Shown here piece by piece: positions 16,507-26,464 of a DNA stretch of 64,000 nucleotides. Both the position numbers and the translations under genes were made by a program. The number at the start of each line of letters is the position of its first letter. The stretch's first letter is position 1. Below the pieces are notes generated by a model. It was not told the origin of the DNA. It searched no databases and saw only the letters and a program-made list of their open reading frames with translations. This DNA comes from Bog-473 sp963777485 (GTDB taxonomy: Bacteria; Actinomycetota; Acidimicrobiia; Acidimicrobiales; RAAP-2). Where the stretch lies: NCBI GenBank assembly GCA_963777485.1, contig CAVZQP010000002.1, positions 1,054,001-1,118,000 of the forward strand, read 5' to 3'.

Positions 16507-17268
16507 ATGAGCGACATGGGGGACACGGAAGCGGGGGACGAGGGCGAGAGCCCGCCTGTCGTCGCCGCCGGTGACGCGCAGATCGGCACCGCGTTGGCCG
16601 AAGGCGCGGTCGTGGCCGTGCCCGGCGTCGGCGGGTACTGCCTCGCCGTGCAGGTGGGAACACCCGGCGCCGAGGCCCGGCTCGAGGTCCTGGCGGCCGA
16701 CCCCGACGGGCCGCACTACGCGGTCGGCAACCGCGACGACGTGCGCGCGCTGACCTCAGGATGGACCGACGAGATCGAGCGCCTGCTCGAGCGCTGCTGG
16801 CCCGGCCCGATGGATGTCTTCCTGCCCCGTGCGGCCACCGGGCTGACGGGCGAAGTGCCGGTGGTGCGTGCCGACGAGGCCGGCGAGGCCGGCGAGGAAG
16901 ACGAGCTCCGCACCGGCGAGGTGCGGGTCGAGCCCGAGGACGCCGACGCCAGCGGGTGGGCCGTCACGGTCGGGATGCCCGAAGGCCGGGCCTTGCGCCG
17001 GCTGTGCAAGGAGCACGGGCCCTGGCGGACGATCCCGCTGACGTACAACGAGGCGGCCCAGGTGGCCAATGCGTTCGACGTGGCCGACGTCGCACTCGTC
17101 GTCGACGGGGGCCGTCGCGACGGCGAGATGCCGACGCTGGTGGACGCCACGGTCAGCCCGGTGCGCGTCCTGCGTGAGGGCGCGCTGCCCTCCAACTTCA
17201 TCGACGCCACCATGGCCATGGGGGCGCGGAAGCGCTTGTTCGGCCGGTCGCGCTCGAAAGAGGGCTAA
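16507..17268 (+). CDS. Divergent Sua5/YciO/YrdC-domain protein
   Basis: About 254 residues from the ATG at 16507 (a GTG at 16498 is an alternative). It occupies the position where actinobacteria usually carry the threonylcarbamoyl-AMP synthase gene, right after prmC. YrdC-like blocks are AVVAVPGVGGYCLAVQVG, IERLLERCWPGPMDVFLPRA, the VALVVDGG strand and PTLVDATVSPVRVLREGALP. However, the Lys/Arg substrate motif (normally KxRxxxxP) and the SANxSG motif are not recognisable; GNRDDV and PLTYNEAAQ occupy those places. It may have lost tRNA t6A activity. A ~30-residue acidic Glu/Ala insert lies near residue 120-150. Confidence 0.65.
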   Translation: MSDMGDTEAGDEGESPPVVAAGDAQIGTALAEGAVVAVPGVGGYCLAVQVGTPGAEARLEVLAADPDGPHYAVGNRDDVRALTSGWTDEIERLLERCWPGPMDVFLPRAATGLTGEVPVVRADEAGEAGEEDELRTGEVRVEPEDADASGWAVTVGMPEGRALRRLCKEHGPWRTIPLTYNEAAQVANAFDVADVALVVDGGRRDGEMPTLVDATVSPVRVLREGALPSNFIDATMAMGARKRLFGRSRSKEG

Positions 17269-18305
17269 CTCACCCGCTCGACCGCGGGGAGCGAGCTGAC
17301 CGAGCGCTTGGCCTCCCAGTGGCTGCGGCCCAACGCCGCGAAGTAGGGCGGGCGGTCGGCCAGCGCGTAGGTGGCGAGCCAGAGCCGCTTGAGGTGGCGC
17401 TTGTACCCGTTGGCCACGTCGTCCTCGTACGCGCTGCGGCCGTGGAGCACGTGGTAGTTGTTGATGAACTGCATCTCGCCCGGCTGCAGGTCCATGTAGA
17501 CGTTGTAGTCGGGGTCGTTCGCCAGCTCCGACGCCTTGGCGATCGCGGCGCGGGCCTCCTCGCTCAAACGGGGCGCGTCGGGGTGGCGCTGCGAGGCGAG
17601 GATGTACTGGGGGATGAAGCGCACGAACAACCGGCCGCCGTGTTCGGTGAAGGCCGGGATGGAGTAGAACGCGCTGGTGCCCTTGGCCTGCTCGCCCCGC
17701 GCGTCGTAGGGCATCGGCTCGTAGAGCGCGGCGGCCAGTTCGGGGCACGAACGGACCATCTCGTTGTGGATCGCGACGGCGTTGGCGACACACGAGAGGC
17801 CCCCGGTGCGGGCGGTGCGCAGGCACAGCAGCCCGACGAGGTCGGAGCCGTCGGTGTGGTAGTCGAGCGCGATGCCGCCGAGCTCGTTGCCGCGGACCGT
17901 CGGGTCGTCGATCGTCTTGCCCTGGTCGGTGACGTCGCCCAGCACGTGGCCGTGCTTGTTCTGCGCCCAGGGTGCACCGAGATGCAGCCCGATCCCCCAG
18001 TACAACAGCGTGAGGTCCTCGTCGCCGTACCGCGCCGCGTCCAAAGTGGCGATCCGGCAGAAGCCGCGCCCGTTGAGCAGCACGTCGACGACGCCGTCCA
18101 ACTTCGCCGCGAGGCCCTCGAGCGGGAAGTCGTCGCGCCCGAGCTCGAGCGGGTCACGACTCTTCGCCTTCGCCCTGGCCAGCGCAGCATCGAGCTCGGC
18201 CTGGTCCTCGGCTTCGAGGCGCAGCGTCCACGCCTCGGGGTGGGCCACGTCGGCGGCCCTCCACTCGGCCGCCGGCTCGAGCTGATGCAGCTCCCTCGTC
18301 GTCAT
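17265..18305 (-). CDS. TauD/TfdA-type Fe(II)/2-oxoglutarate dioxygenase
   Basis: A 346-residue member of the TauD/TfdA-like dioxygenases, which hydroxylate small organic substrates using Fe(II), O2 and 2-oxoglutarate. The facial triad is visible as HTDGSD (His-x-Asp) and the distal His in NNYHVLHGRSAYEDD, with the 2OG-binding Arg later in YKRHLKRLWLATY. The start MTTRELHQLEP is chosen at 18305; the open frame continues far upstream as a shadow of the next gene. It is 11 bases downstream of the amidohydrolase gene and probably cotranscribed. Its stop overlaps the convergent sua5-like stop. Substrate unknown. Confidence 0.85.
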   Translation of the reverse strand: MTTRELHQLEPAAEWRAADVAHPEAWTLRLEAEDQAELDAALARAKAKSRDPLELGRDDFPLEGLAAKLDGVVDVLLNGRGFCRIATLDAARYGDEDLTLLYWGIGLHLGAPWAQNKHGHVLGDVTDQGKTIDDPTVRGNELGGIALDYHTDGSDLVGLLCLRTARTGGLSCVANAVAIHNEMVRSCPELAAALYEPMPYDARGEQAKGTSAFYSIPAFTEHGGRLFVRFIPQYILASQRHPDAPRLSEEARAAIAKASELANDPDYNVYMDLQPGEMQFINNYHVLHGRSAYEDDVANGYKRHLKRLWLATYALADRPPYFAALGRSHWEAKRSVSSLPAVERVS

Positions 18306-18316
18306 GCGCCCTCCCT

Positions 18317-20059
<1,743 letters not shown>

Positions 20060-20079
20060 GCCACCCCCTTCGTTCCCCT

Positions 20080-20085
20080 TCACCA
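20080..20085 (-). promoter_or_regulatory. Probable -10 box of the amidohydrolase-dioxygenase operon
   Basis: On the minus strand TATGGT occupies 20085-20080 and predicts a start near 20073, 14 bases before ATG 20059. A Shine-Dalgarno-like AAGGGGG fits within this short leader. Confidence 0.4.
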
Positions 20086-20127
20086 TAGGTTCCATCGGTG
20101 GGCAGGTTCCGCCCGCCGCCGATCGGG

Positions 20128-20133
20128 CATAAT
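20128..20133 (+). promoter_or_regulatory. Probable -10 box of the fatty-acid-hydroxylase-like gene
   Basis: CATAAT predicts a transcription start at about 20140, two bases before the GTG at 20142. This supports that GTG over the upstream TTG at 20133, which lies inside the -10 box. Confidence 0.5.
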
Positions 20134-20141
20134 TGCTCTTC

Positions 20142-20792
20142 GTGGTGGGTGGCGAGGACTCCTCACTCTCTTTGGCCGGGGCCGTGCGCACGTTCGCCGG
20201 CTGGCGGTCGCCCCAGGTCATCGCGACCCTGTTGCTACTGACCCTGGCCGGTCGGATCTTCGTCGGGGCGTGGAGTTGGTGGGACCTGCTCCTGCCGGCC
20301 CTCATCTTGGCCGCGCAGCCGTTCACCGAGTGGCTGATCCACGTGTTCCTGCTGCACTTCAAGCCACGCCAGGTGGGTGGCCGTACCGTCGATCCGCTGG
20401 TCTCACGCAAGCACCGGGACCACCATGCCGATCCGAAGGACGTCGGGCTGGTGTTCGTCCCCATTCCGGCGTTGCTCGGCCTCGTCTTCGGCCTGGCCGC
20501 CGTGCTGCTCCCGACCATGCCGCTCTCCCGCGGCTTGTCAGCGCTCCTCGCGGCCTACGCCATGTTGTTCGCATACGAGTGGACGCACTTCCTCATCCAC
20601 TCGTCGTACCGGCCGCGCCATGCTCCGTACCGCTACGTGTGGCGTGCCCACCGCAACCACCACTTCCGCAACGAGCACTACTGGTTCGGCGTCACCATGC
20701 ACCTGGCCGACCACGTGCTGGGCACCTTCCCCGAGCGCAGCGCCGTCGAGGTATCGCCGACCGTGCGGACCCTCGGCATCGAATCCGGCTAA
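20142..20792 (+). CDS. Fatty acid hydroxylase / sterol desaturase superfamily membrane protein
   Basis: A 216-residue integral membrane di-iron protein. Histidine clusters are present: KHRDHHADP in the first half and HRNHHFRNEHYWFGVT in the second, with other metal-ligand candidates in HVFLLHF and THFLIHSSY. About four hydrophobic segments surround them. Such enzymes hydroxylate or desaturate lipid chains or carotenoids at the membrane. The GTG at 20142 is chosen because a CATAAT -10 box ends eight bases before it; no Shine-Dalgarno is seen. It is divergent from the amidohydrolase operon. Substrate cannot be deduced. Confidence 0.8.
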   Translation: MVGGEDSSLSLAGAVRTFAGWRSPQVIATLLLLTLAGRIFVGAWSWWDLLLPALILAAQPFTEWLIHVFLLHFKPRQVGGRTVDPLVSRKHRDHHADPKDVGLVFVPIPALLGLVFGLAAVLLPTMPLSRGLSALLAAYAMLFAYEWTHFLIHSSYRPRHAPYRYVWRAHRNHHFRNEHYWFGVTMHLADHVLGTFPERSAVEVSPTVRTLGIESG

Positions 20793-20852
20793 GCCGCCGT
20801 CCGGCTTCCTTCGTTGGAGTGCCCACGCCTCCCTCTGTTCGTTCGTTCGCTT

Positions 20853-20923
20853 TTGAGCAGGAGGGTTTGCTCAAGCTGAGTCGTTGAGCAACACGGTGTG
20901 CTCAGTTCCTCCGACTTGAGCAA
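20853..20923. repeat. Cluster of five alternating TTGAGCAA-type sites
   Basis: Sites at 20853-20859 (TTGAGCA), 20867-20874 (TTGCTCAA, inverted), 20884-20891 (TTGAGCAA), 20899-20904 (TGCTCA, inverted) and 20916-20923 (TTGAGCAA) alternate in orientation. Neighbouring sites can pair into hairpins; the last inverted pair is followed by ATTTT on the plus strand and the first pair by AAAA when read on the minus strand. It lies between convergent genes, so it may be a bidirectional terminator. A multi-site protein-binding array is the alternative. Confidence 0.6.
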
Positions 20924-20964
20924 TTTTCGCATATGCGGCCACTCGGCGAGATCCGGCCGACGAT

Positions 20965-22528
20965 TTAGTCGTCGAGGACGAGCACCCCGTCCTCGGCCAT
21001 AACCCCGGTGCGACCGATCCCCTCCTCGACGCACAACTGCGCCAGCGTGTCGGCGTCGGTGATGTTGCCCCAGGCCCGGGCGTCCGCGGCGGTACGGCAG
21101 GCGACGATCCCACGCTCAGGCGTGCCGTCGCGGTCGAACGCCACGGTGTAGGTCTCCACCCGCACCTTCCCGGTTGCTGATTCGTCAACGGCGCACTGCG
21201 GCAGCGCGTCGACCTCGGGCTGGACGTCGCGCCACGCAAACGGCCCGTCGCCCACTTGCGGCGGCCGCGACGCGTACACGCCGATCGAGTGCTTCGTCGC
21301 GTACCAGCCGAGCCCGGTCACCAACGCCGCCGTCCCCGGCGACGCCCGCAGCGCACCCACCGCCCGGGCGATCCCGTGCGAGGTGTAGTTGTTCCCCGGC
21401 CCGCCGCCGAACGTCAGTCCACCGGTCAGGGTCAGAGGTCGGGACGGGTCGTCGACCGCCAAACCGAGCTCGAAAGACGCCATCTGGACCACGGCCGGGA
21501 AGCAGGAGTAGAGGTCGACCGCTGCCACGTCGTCGATCCCGAGTCCTGCCAGTGACAGCGCGGCACCGCCGGCCAGTCGGATGGCGGGGGAGCGGTGCAG
21601 TTCGGCCCGCTGCGAGAGGAACCAATGGTCGTTGGCATCGGCACCGGCCAGGGGGAAGACCCAGCGCTCTTCGGGCACCCCCGCCGCACGCGCCGCCTCG
21701 ACCGAGCACACGATGTAGCCGGCGCCCTGGTCGACCTGCATGTTGGCCGTGCAGAGCTTCGGGTAGGGGAACGAGACCATCCGGTTGTCGGACGACGGCG
21801 TCACGATCTCCGCCGGCGTGCGCGCCTTGCGGATCCAGGCGTCGGGGTTGGCGGCGGCGACCTCGCTGAACCGCGACCACAGCGAACCGATCCGCGCCGC
21901 GTGCTCTTCGAGCGTCCAGCCGTTGGCCGCGCGCAACGCGTTCTCCAGCAGCGGGTACGCGTGCACGGGCAGGATCACCCCGCGGTTCATCTCGAGCTCG
22001 CTGGCGCCCGGCTTGTCCACGCCGTACACCTCGGGTGCCGGGGTCCCGCTCCGGCTGGGATGTCCACTCGAGCCACGGCTTGGCCGGGTCGCGCCGCGCC
22101 AATGCGCGGGCGTACATTGCCTCGGCGCCGGTCACCAGGACCACGTCCAGGTCGCCGCGGCTGATGGCGCGGCACGCGTCGTGCATCAGCGCCTGCGGGG
22201 AATTGCCACCGACGGCCGAGACCATCAGCTGGCGCGGCTCTGAACCCTCCCCGAGCCCCAGCGCCGATGCGACCGCCAAGGCCGGATTGACCGCATGCCA
22301 GCCGAGCGGAGCGACGACACGCAGGCTGTCCGCCCGCCGCAACAACGCCGAACCCGCCGGCGCCGAGCTCCCGGCAGCGGCGCCGTCGCAGTCCTCGGCG
22401 GCCGCCCGCAGCGCCGCCGTCATGAGCTCGAGCGGCTCCGGCCGGTCCGCCGCGGCGAGACCAGCGTCAGCCGGCGTCGACACCTGGCCGACGCCCACAA
22501 CGACGGGGGTGCGCGGGTCGAGAGCCAT
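20965..22528 (-). pseudogene. Thiolase-family acetyl-CoA acetyltransferase, interrupted by a frameshift
   Basis: The N-terminal ~160 residues (MALDPRTPVVVGVGQVSTP to LEWTSQPERDP) read in one minus-strand frame. The remaining ~350 (EVYGVDKPGASELEMNRGVI to the C-terminus) read in another. The break is at the four-base run GGGG at 22040-22043 (CCCC on the coding strand): removing one base restores a continuous ERDPAPEVYGVDKPG. The protein resembles thiolase-superfamily acyltransferases (SVAAVGGNSPQ-like VSAVGGNSPQALMHD, GAGYIVCSVEAARAAG, GGLTFGGGPGNNYTSHG) but lacks the usual thiolase CSSG nucleophile block. It may be a sequencing error or a real recent inactivation. Start 22528 has a TACGCT box nearby. 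Confidence 0.75.
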
Positions 22529-22537
22529 GGTCGCAGC

Positions 22538-22543
22538 AGCGTA
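22538..22543 (-). promoter_or_regulatory. Probable -10 box of the thiolase-family gene
   Basis: On the minus strand TACGCT (22543-22538) predicts a start near 22531, three bases before ATG 22528. It is back to back with the rpiB promoter within about 50 bases. Confidence 0.4.
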
Positions 22544-22585
22544 CCGGCTGCACATGGGCGTCCCAGAGGCGCTCCAGGCCATCGT

Positions 22586-22591
22586 TAGACT
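22586..22591 (+). promoter_or_regulatory. Probable -10 box of rpiB
   Basis: TAGACT (22586-22591) predicts transcription from about 22598, two bases before the ATG at 22600, so the rpiB-glyA transcript would be nearly leaderless. Confidence 0.45.
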
Positions 22592-22599
22592 CGATTTCC

Positions 22600-23124
22600 A
22601 TGCGTCTCGCCGTCGGCTCGGACCACGCCGGGTTCGACCTCAAGGAGATCCTGAAGGCCGAGCTCGCCGCGCTCGGCCACGACGTCACCGACCTCGGCAC
22701 GAACGACGCCGTCACCTCGGTCGACTATCCCGATTACGGCGCCGCCGTCGGGCGCGCCGTGGCGACCGGCCAAGCCGACCTCGGCATCTGCGTGTGCGGC
22801 AGCGGCAACGGGATCGCCATGGCCGCCAACAAAGTGCCCGGCGTCCGGGCGGCCGTCGTCCACGACGTCACCACGGCGGCGCTGGCCGGTCAGCACAACC
22901 ACGCCAATGTCGTCTGCTTCGGGGCTCGCACCACCGGCAGTACCGTTGTCGTCGACGCGCTGCACGCCTTCCTCGACGCACCCCAGGAGCCGGAAGAGAG
23001 AAACAGCCGCCACCTCCGCCGCATCGAGAAGCTGGCGGCGCTCGACGGAACCGCCTCCGACAGACTCGGCACGGGCGCCGAGAGAGAACTCGTCCACCAC
23101 ACCGCACCCGAAGGAACGACATGA
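22600..23124 (+). CDS. rpiB: Ribose 5-phosphate isomerase B
   Basis: Interconverts ribose 5-phosphate and ribulose 5-phosphate in the pentose phosphate pathway. Family motifs are VGSDHAGFDLKE at the N-terminus, DYPDYGAAVGRAVATG, the catalytic Cys in GICVCGSGNGIAMAANK and the HNHANVVCFGAR block. At 174 residues it has a C-terminal extension of about 25 residues beyond typical RpiB (NSRHLRRIEKLAALDG and onward). The stop overlaps the glyA start as ATGA, so ribose metabolism and serine/glycine supply are coupled. This pairing is common in actinobacteria. Confidence 0.94.
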   Translation: MRLAVGSDHAGFDLKEILKAELAALGHDVTDLGTNDAVTSVDYPDYGAAVGRAVATGQADLGICVCGSGNGIAMAANKVPGVRAAVVHDVTTAALAGQHNHANVVCFGARTTGSTVVVDALHAFLDAPQEPEERNSRHLRRIEKLAALDGTASDRLGTGAERELVHHTAPEGTT

Positions 23125-24407
23125 GCAGCTATGACGATGCGCTGGCCGACGATCCCGAGGTCAAGGACCTCATCGGCAAGGAGCTGAACCGCCAGCAGAC
23201 GACGCTGCAGTTGATCGCGTCCGAGAACTTCACCTCGCCGGCCGTCCTCGCGGCCACCGGCTCGGTGCTCACGAACAAGTACTCGGAGGGCTATCCGGGC
23301 CGCCGTTACTACGGGGGGAACTTCATCATCGACGAGGTCGAGGACCTGGCCCGCGACCGCGCAACGCAGCTCTTCGGCGCGGCCCATGCCAACGTGCAGC
23401 CGCACGCCGGGGCGAACGCCAACCTGGCCGTGTACCAGGCGCTCCTCGAGCCCGGCGCCACCGTTCTCGCCATGCGGCTCGATCACGGTGGGCACCTCAC
23501 CCACGGCTCGCCCGCCTCGATCGTCTCGAAGTTCTGGCGCTTCGTCTCCTACGGCGTGACGCCCGAGTCGAACGACCCGGAAACGGGGCCGGGCGAGGTC
23601 ATCGACTTCGACCAGGTGGCGCACCTGGCTAAGACGGAGAAGCCGGCGCTGATCGTCGCCGGCTCGACCGCCTACTCGCGCGTCATCGACCCCCTGCCCT
23701 TCCGGGAGATCGCGGACTCGGTCGGCGCCATGTTCATGTTCGACGCCGCGCACCCGGCCGGCCTCATCGCCGGCGGCGCGCACCCCACCCCGGTCGGCAT
23801 CGCCGACGTCGTCACGCTCACGACGCACAAGACGCTGCGCGGCCCCCGTGGCGGCGCCATCCTCTGCGGTGAGGACCTGGCTAAGAGGATCGACAGCGCG
23901 GTGTTCCCCGGACTTCAGGGTGGCCCGCTCGAGCACGTCATCGCCGCCAAGGCCGTCGCCTTCGCCGAGGCCGCCCGTCCCGAGTTCCGCCAGTACGCCG
24001 CCCGGGTCGTGGCCAACGCCAAGGTCCTGGCCGACGCGCTCTCCGGCCACGGTTTCCGCCTCGTGTCAGGCGGCACGGACAACCACATGCTGCTCGTCGA
24101 CCTGCGGCCCTTCGACGCTGACCTCGCGGGCAAGGAGGCCCAGGAGGCGCTCGACCGCGCCGGCATCACGTGCAACCGCAACACCATCCCCGACGACCCC
24201 CGCAGCGCATTCCAGACGTCGGGGCTCCGGCTCGGCACCGCGGCCGAGACGACGGCGGGCATGGGCCCGGCTGAGATGCAGACAGTGGCCGACCTCCTCG
24301 CGCGCACGCTCAAGGCACGCGGCGACGAGGGGGAGATTGCAGCGGTGCGGTCCAAGGTCGCCGCGCTCTGCGCCGCGTTCCCGCCCTATCCCGACCTCCT
24401 GGGATAA
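23121..24407 (+). CDS. glyA: Serine hydroxymethyltransferase
   Basis: PLP enzyme converting serine and tetrahydrofolate to glycine and 5,10-methylene-THF. From the ATG at 23121 (AAGGAACGAC upstream, overlapping the rpiB stop) it has 428 residues. Motifs are LIASENFTSPAVL, the GYPGRRYYGG substrate loop, DHGGHLTHGSPAS, FDAAHPAGLIAGG, the PLP lysine in VVTLTTHKTLRGPRGG (Lys237) and a C-terminal GLRLGTAAETT. The open frame extends well upstream, but that part is a shadow of rpiB. Spacing to wecA is only three bases. Confidence 0.96.
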   Translation: MSSYDDALADDPEVKDLIGKELNRQQTTLQLIASENFTSPAVLAATGSVLTNKYSEGYPGRRYYGGNFIIDEVEDLARDRATQLFGAAHANVQPHAGANANLAVYQALLEPGATVLAMRLDHGGHLTHGSPASIVSKFWRFVSYGVTPESNDPETGPGEVIDFDQVAHLAKTEKPALIVAGSTAYSRVIDPLPFREIADSVGAMFMFDAAHPAGLIAGGAHPTPVGIADVVTLTTHKTLRGPRGGAILCGEDLAKRIDSAVFPGLQGGPLEHVIAAKAVAFAEAARPEFRQYAARVVANAKVLADALSGHGFRLVSGGTDNHMLLVDLRPFDADLAGKEAQEALDRAGITCNRNTIPDDPRSAFQTSGLRLGTAAETTAGMGPAEMQTVADLLARTLKARGDEGEIAAVRSKVAALCAAFPPYPDLLG

Positions 24408-24410
24408 CGC

Positions 24411-25613
24411 ATGCCCGACATCGGCTGGTACGGCCTGATCCTGGCGGTGGCCGCTGGTGCGACCGCCGCCCTGACCGTCCCCGCCAAGCGCATCGCTCTG
24501 CGCGTGGGCTACATCGCGCACCCCGGCGATCGCTCGGTGCACAAGAAGCCGATTCCCTACGGCGGCGGCGCGTCGATGTTCCTGGGGTTCCTCGTGGCCG
24601 TGCTGGTCGCGACACTGCTGCCACCGTTCCGCGACAGCCACACCTTCACCGACTCGCCCGAGATGCTCGGTGTCGTCCTGGCCGCCGGCGCCATGTTCGT
24701 GGTCGGGCTCATCGACGACGTCCGCGACATGTCGGCCCCCGCCAAGATGGCGGGCCAGGTCCTCGCCGCGAGCATTCTCTACTTCTTCGGGGTCACCATG
24801 TGGCAGCTCAAGATCCCGCTCGCCGGCTTCTACGTCCTCTCGCCCGGCATCATCCCGCTCATCACCGCGATCTGGGTCATCGCGCTGACCAACGCGGTCA
24901 ACCTGATCGACGGGCTCGATGGCCTCGCCGCCGGCGTCGTCGCCATCGGCGGCGGCGCGCTCGCCATCTACGGCATCCGCCTCATCGGGCTCGGGCTCCT
25001 CCCCGCAGACAACATCGGCCCACTCGTCGCCGTCATCGCGTGCGGCATCTGTCTCGGCTTCCTCCCCTTCAACTTCAACCCCGCCCGCATCTTCATGGGC
25101 GACGCCGGCGCGCACTTCCTCGGCTTGCTCATGGCCGCGTCCACCATGGTCATAGGCGGCCGCGTCCCTACTGCCGTGCCCATCTCCGGCGTGACCTACT
25201 TCTTCTTCGCCCCCTTGTTCATCCCTCTGTTCATCCTGGGCGTCCCGCTCGTCGACATGGCCTTCGCGTTCGTCCGCCGCACCGCCAGCGGCAAGGGCTT
25301 CGGGACGCCCGACAAGGAGCACATCCATCACCGGCTGTTGAACCTGGGTCACGGCCCCCGGCGCAGCGTCATCATCTTGTGGGCCTGGACCGCCGTCCTC
25401 TCGAGCTTCCTGCTCTTCCCGCTCTTCGTGCACCAGGTGAACGCCATCATCCCGGTCGGCGCGGCGGCCCTCGGCGTGGGGCTCTACACGTTCTTCCACC
25501 CGGGCTTGCGACGGGGCAACGGACAGGATGAGGACGACCCTCCCCACCAGGAGATTCCCAGCTCCAACGGACAGGTCAAGCAGACCTCGGAGGTGGTCCA
25601 GTTCCCCTTGTGA
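24411..25613 (+). CDS. wecA: Undecaprenyl-phosphate N-acetylhexosamine-1-phosphate transferase (WecA/MraY family)
   Basis: A 400-residue polytopic membrane enzyme that attaches a sugar-1-phosphate from a UDP-sugar to the lipid carrier, starting cell-wall glycan or arabinogalactan-like polymer synthesis. About ten hydrophobic helices carry the family motifs: HKKPIPYGGGASMFLGF, the Mg-binding aspartates of VGLIDDVRDM, NAVNLIDGLDGLAAG, FMGDAGAHFLGLLMA and the C-terminal EHIHHRLLNLGHG typical of WecA rather than MraY. The position just upstream of the atp operon matches actinobacterial gene order. The hydrophilic tail (~30 residues) is unremarkable. Confidence 0.9.
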   Translation: MPDIGWYGLILAVAAGATAALTVPAKRIALRVGYIAHPGDRSVHKKPIPYGGGASMFLGFLVAVLVATLLPPFRDSHTFTDSPEMLGVVLAAGAMFVVGLIDDVRDMSAPAKMAGQVLAASILYFFGVTMWQLKIPLAGFYVLSPGIIPLITAIWVIALTNAVNLIDGLDGLAAGVVAIGGGALAIYGIRLIGLGLLPADNIGPLVAVIACGICLGFLPFNFNPARIFMGDAGAHFLGLLMAASTMVIGGRVPTAVPISGVTYFFFAPLFIPLFILGVPLVDMAFAFVRRTASGKGFGTPDKEHIHHRLLNLGHGPRRSVIILWAWTAVLSSFLLFPLFVHQVNAIIPVGAAALGVGLYTFFHPGLRRGNGQDEDDPPHQEIPSSNGQVKQTSEVVQFPL

Positions 25614-25794
25614 TCGTTTGGACGAGAAACGGGCCGGGATGCGAAGATGACGCCTGTGTACCCCGTCCACCTCGCCTCGTCCGGCGCTGCCTGCGCGGTC
25701 ATCAGGACGACGGACTCCGGCGCGCCACGCCTGGCTTAAGGGGGGAGCAGTCGATTGGAACGCCCCGTGAGCCTCGTCCCGCGCGCCCGGTCAG

Positions 25795-26028
25795 GTGAGC
25801 CCGAGGGACGACGTTTCGCCGCCCAAGGAGCCAAAGCCCCTGCCCGGAGCCGCTGCCTTCCTCGGCATGGGGCTATCGGCGGCGATCAGCGTCGGCCTGG
25901 GCGTGGTCCTCGGCCTTTGGCTGGACAGCGTCTTCCACACGGCGCCGGCACTGCTGCTGGTCGGACTCCTGCTCGGGCTGGTGACGGCCGCGATGAGCGT
26001 CATCAAGCAGATCCGCACGTATCTGTAG
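25795..26028 (+). CDS. AtpZ/AtpI-like small membrane protein
   Basis: A 77-residue protein with a charged Pro-rich N-terminus (PKEPKPLPG) and two predicted transmembrane helices, AAAFLGMGLSAAISVGLGVV and LLLVGLLLGLVTAAMSVI. This is the pattern of AtpZ/AtpI-like proteins encoded at the head of ATP synthase operons, thought to help Mg uptake or c-ring assembly. The GTG at 25795 follows a weak CAGG. It ends 10 bases before the next gene. The preceding 180 bases (25614-25794) hold no gene and probably the operon promoter, which I could not pinpoint. Confidence 0.7.
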   Translation: MSPRDDVSPPKEPKPLPGAAAFLGMGLSAAISVGLGVVLGLWLDSVFHTAPALLLVGLLLGLVTAAMSVIKQIRTYL

Positions 26029-26038
26029 AGGTCGCTGC

Positions 26039-26464
26039 GTGAACCTGCTCGAGGGTCTGTCCGACCTCCAGGGCAATGCGCTGACCAAGGTGCTGCGCCG
26101 GACCATACTGTCCGCCCTCATCGTCGGCGCCGTCGCTGTCTTGATCACCGCTCTCCTCGGCTCACTTTGGGGCGCACTCGGTCTCATCATCGGATTGGGT
26201 CTCGCGATCGCGAACCTTCGCTTCCTCGACGCGGGCATCGCGAAGCTCAAGCCTGAAGGCGAGATCAGCGTCAGCAACAAGGTGTTGCGCCGCGCCATGG
26301 GGACGAAGAGCGTGACGCGCCTCGGGATCATCACCGTCATCTGCATCGGGCTCCTGCTCTTGAACGGCGCGCTCGGCATCGGCGCCGTCGCCGGCCTGGT
26401 GATCTTCCAGCTGCTCTTCGTCGTGAACGTCGGACGCATTGTCATGTCACAAGGCATCCAGTGA
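26039..26464 (+). CDS. atpI: ATP synthase accessory protein I
   Basis: A 141-residue membrane protein with four hydrophobic segments (ILSALIVGAVAVLITALLG, WGALGLIIGLGLAIANLRFL, LGIITVICIGLLLLNGALGI, VAGLVIFQLLFVVNVGRIV). Size, topology and place between the AtpZ-like gene and atpB identify it as an ATP synthase subunit I-type protein, an assembly factor for the c-ring. Sequence conservation in this family is low, so the call leans on context. The start is GTG, and the TGA overlaps the atpB GTG as GTGA. Confidence 0.75.
   Translation: MNLLEGLSDLQGNALTKVLRRTILSALIVGAVAVLITALLGSLWGALGLIIGLGLAIANLRFLDAGIAKLKPEGEISVSNKVLRRAMGTKSVTRLGIITVICIGLLLLNGALGIGAVAGLVIFQLLFVVNVGRIVMSQGIQ

Noticed and set aside
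22600..25613. Riboswitch (glycine, THF or similar) upstream of glyA
   Set aside because: glyA overlaps rpiB directly and the rpiB transcript is predicted nearly leaderless, leaving no room for an aptamer.
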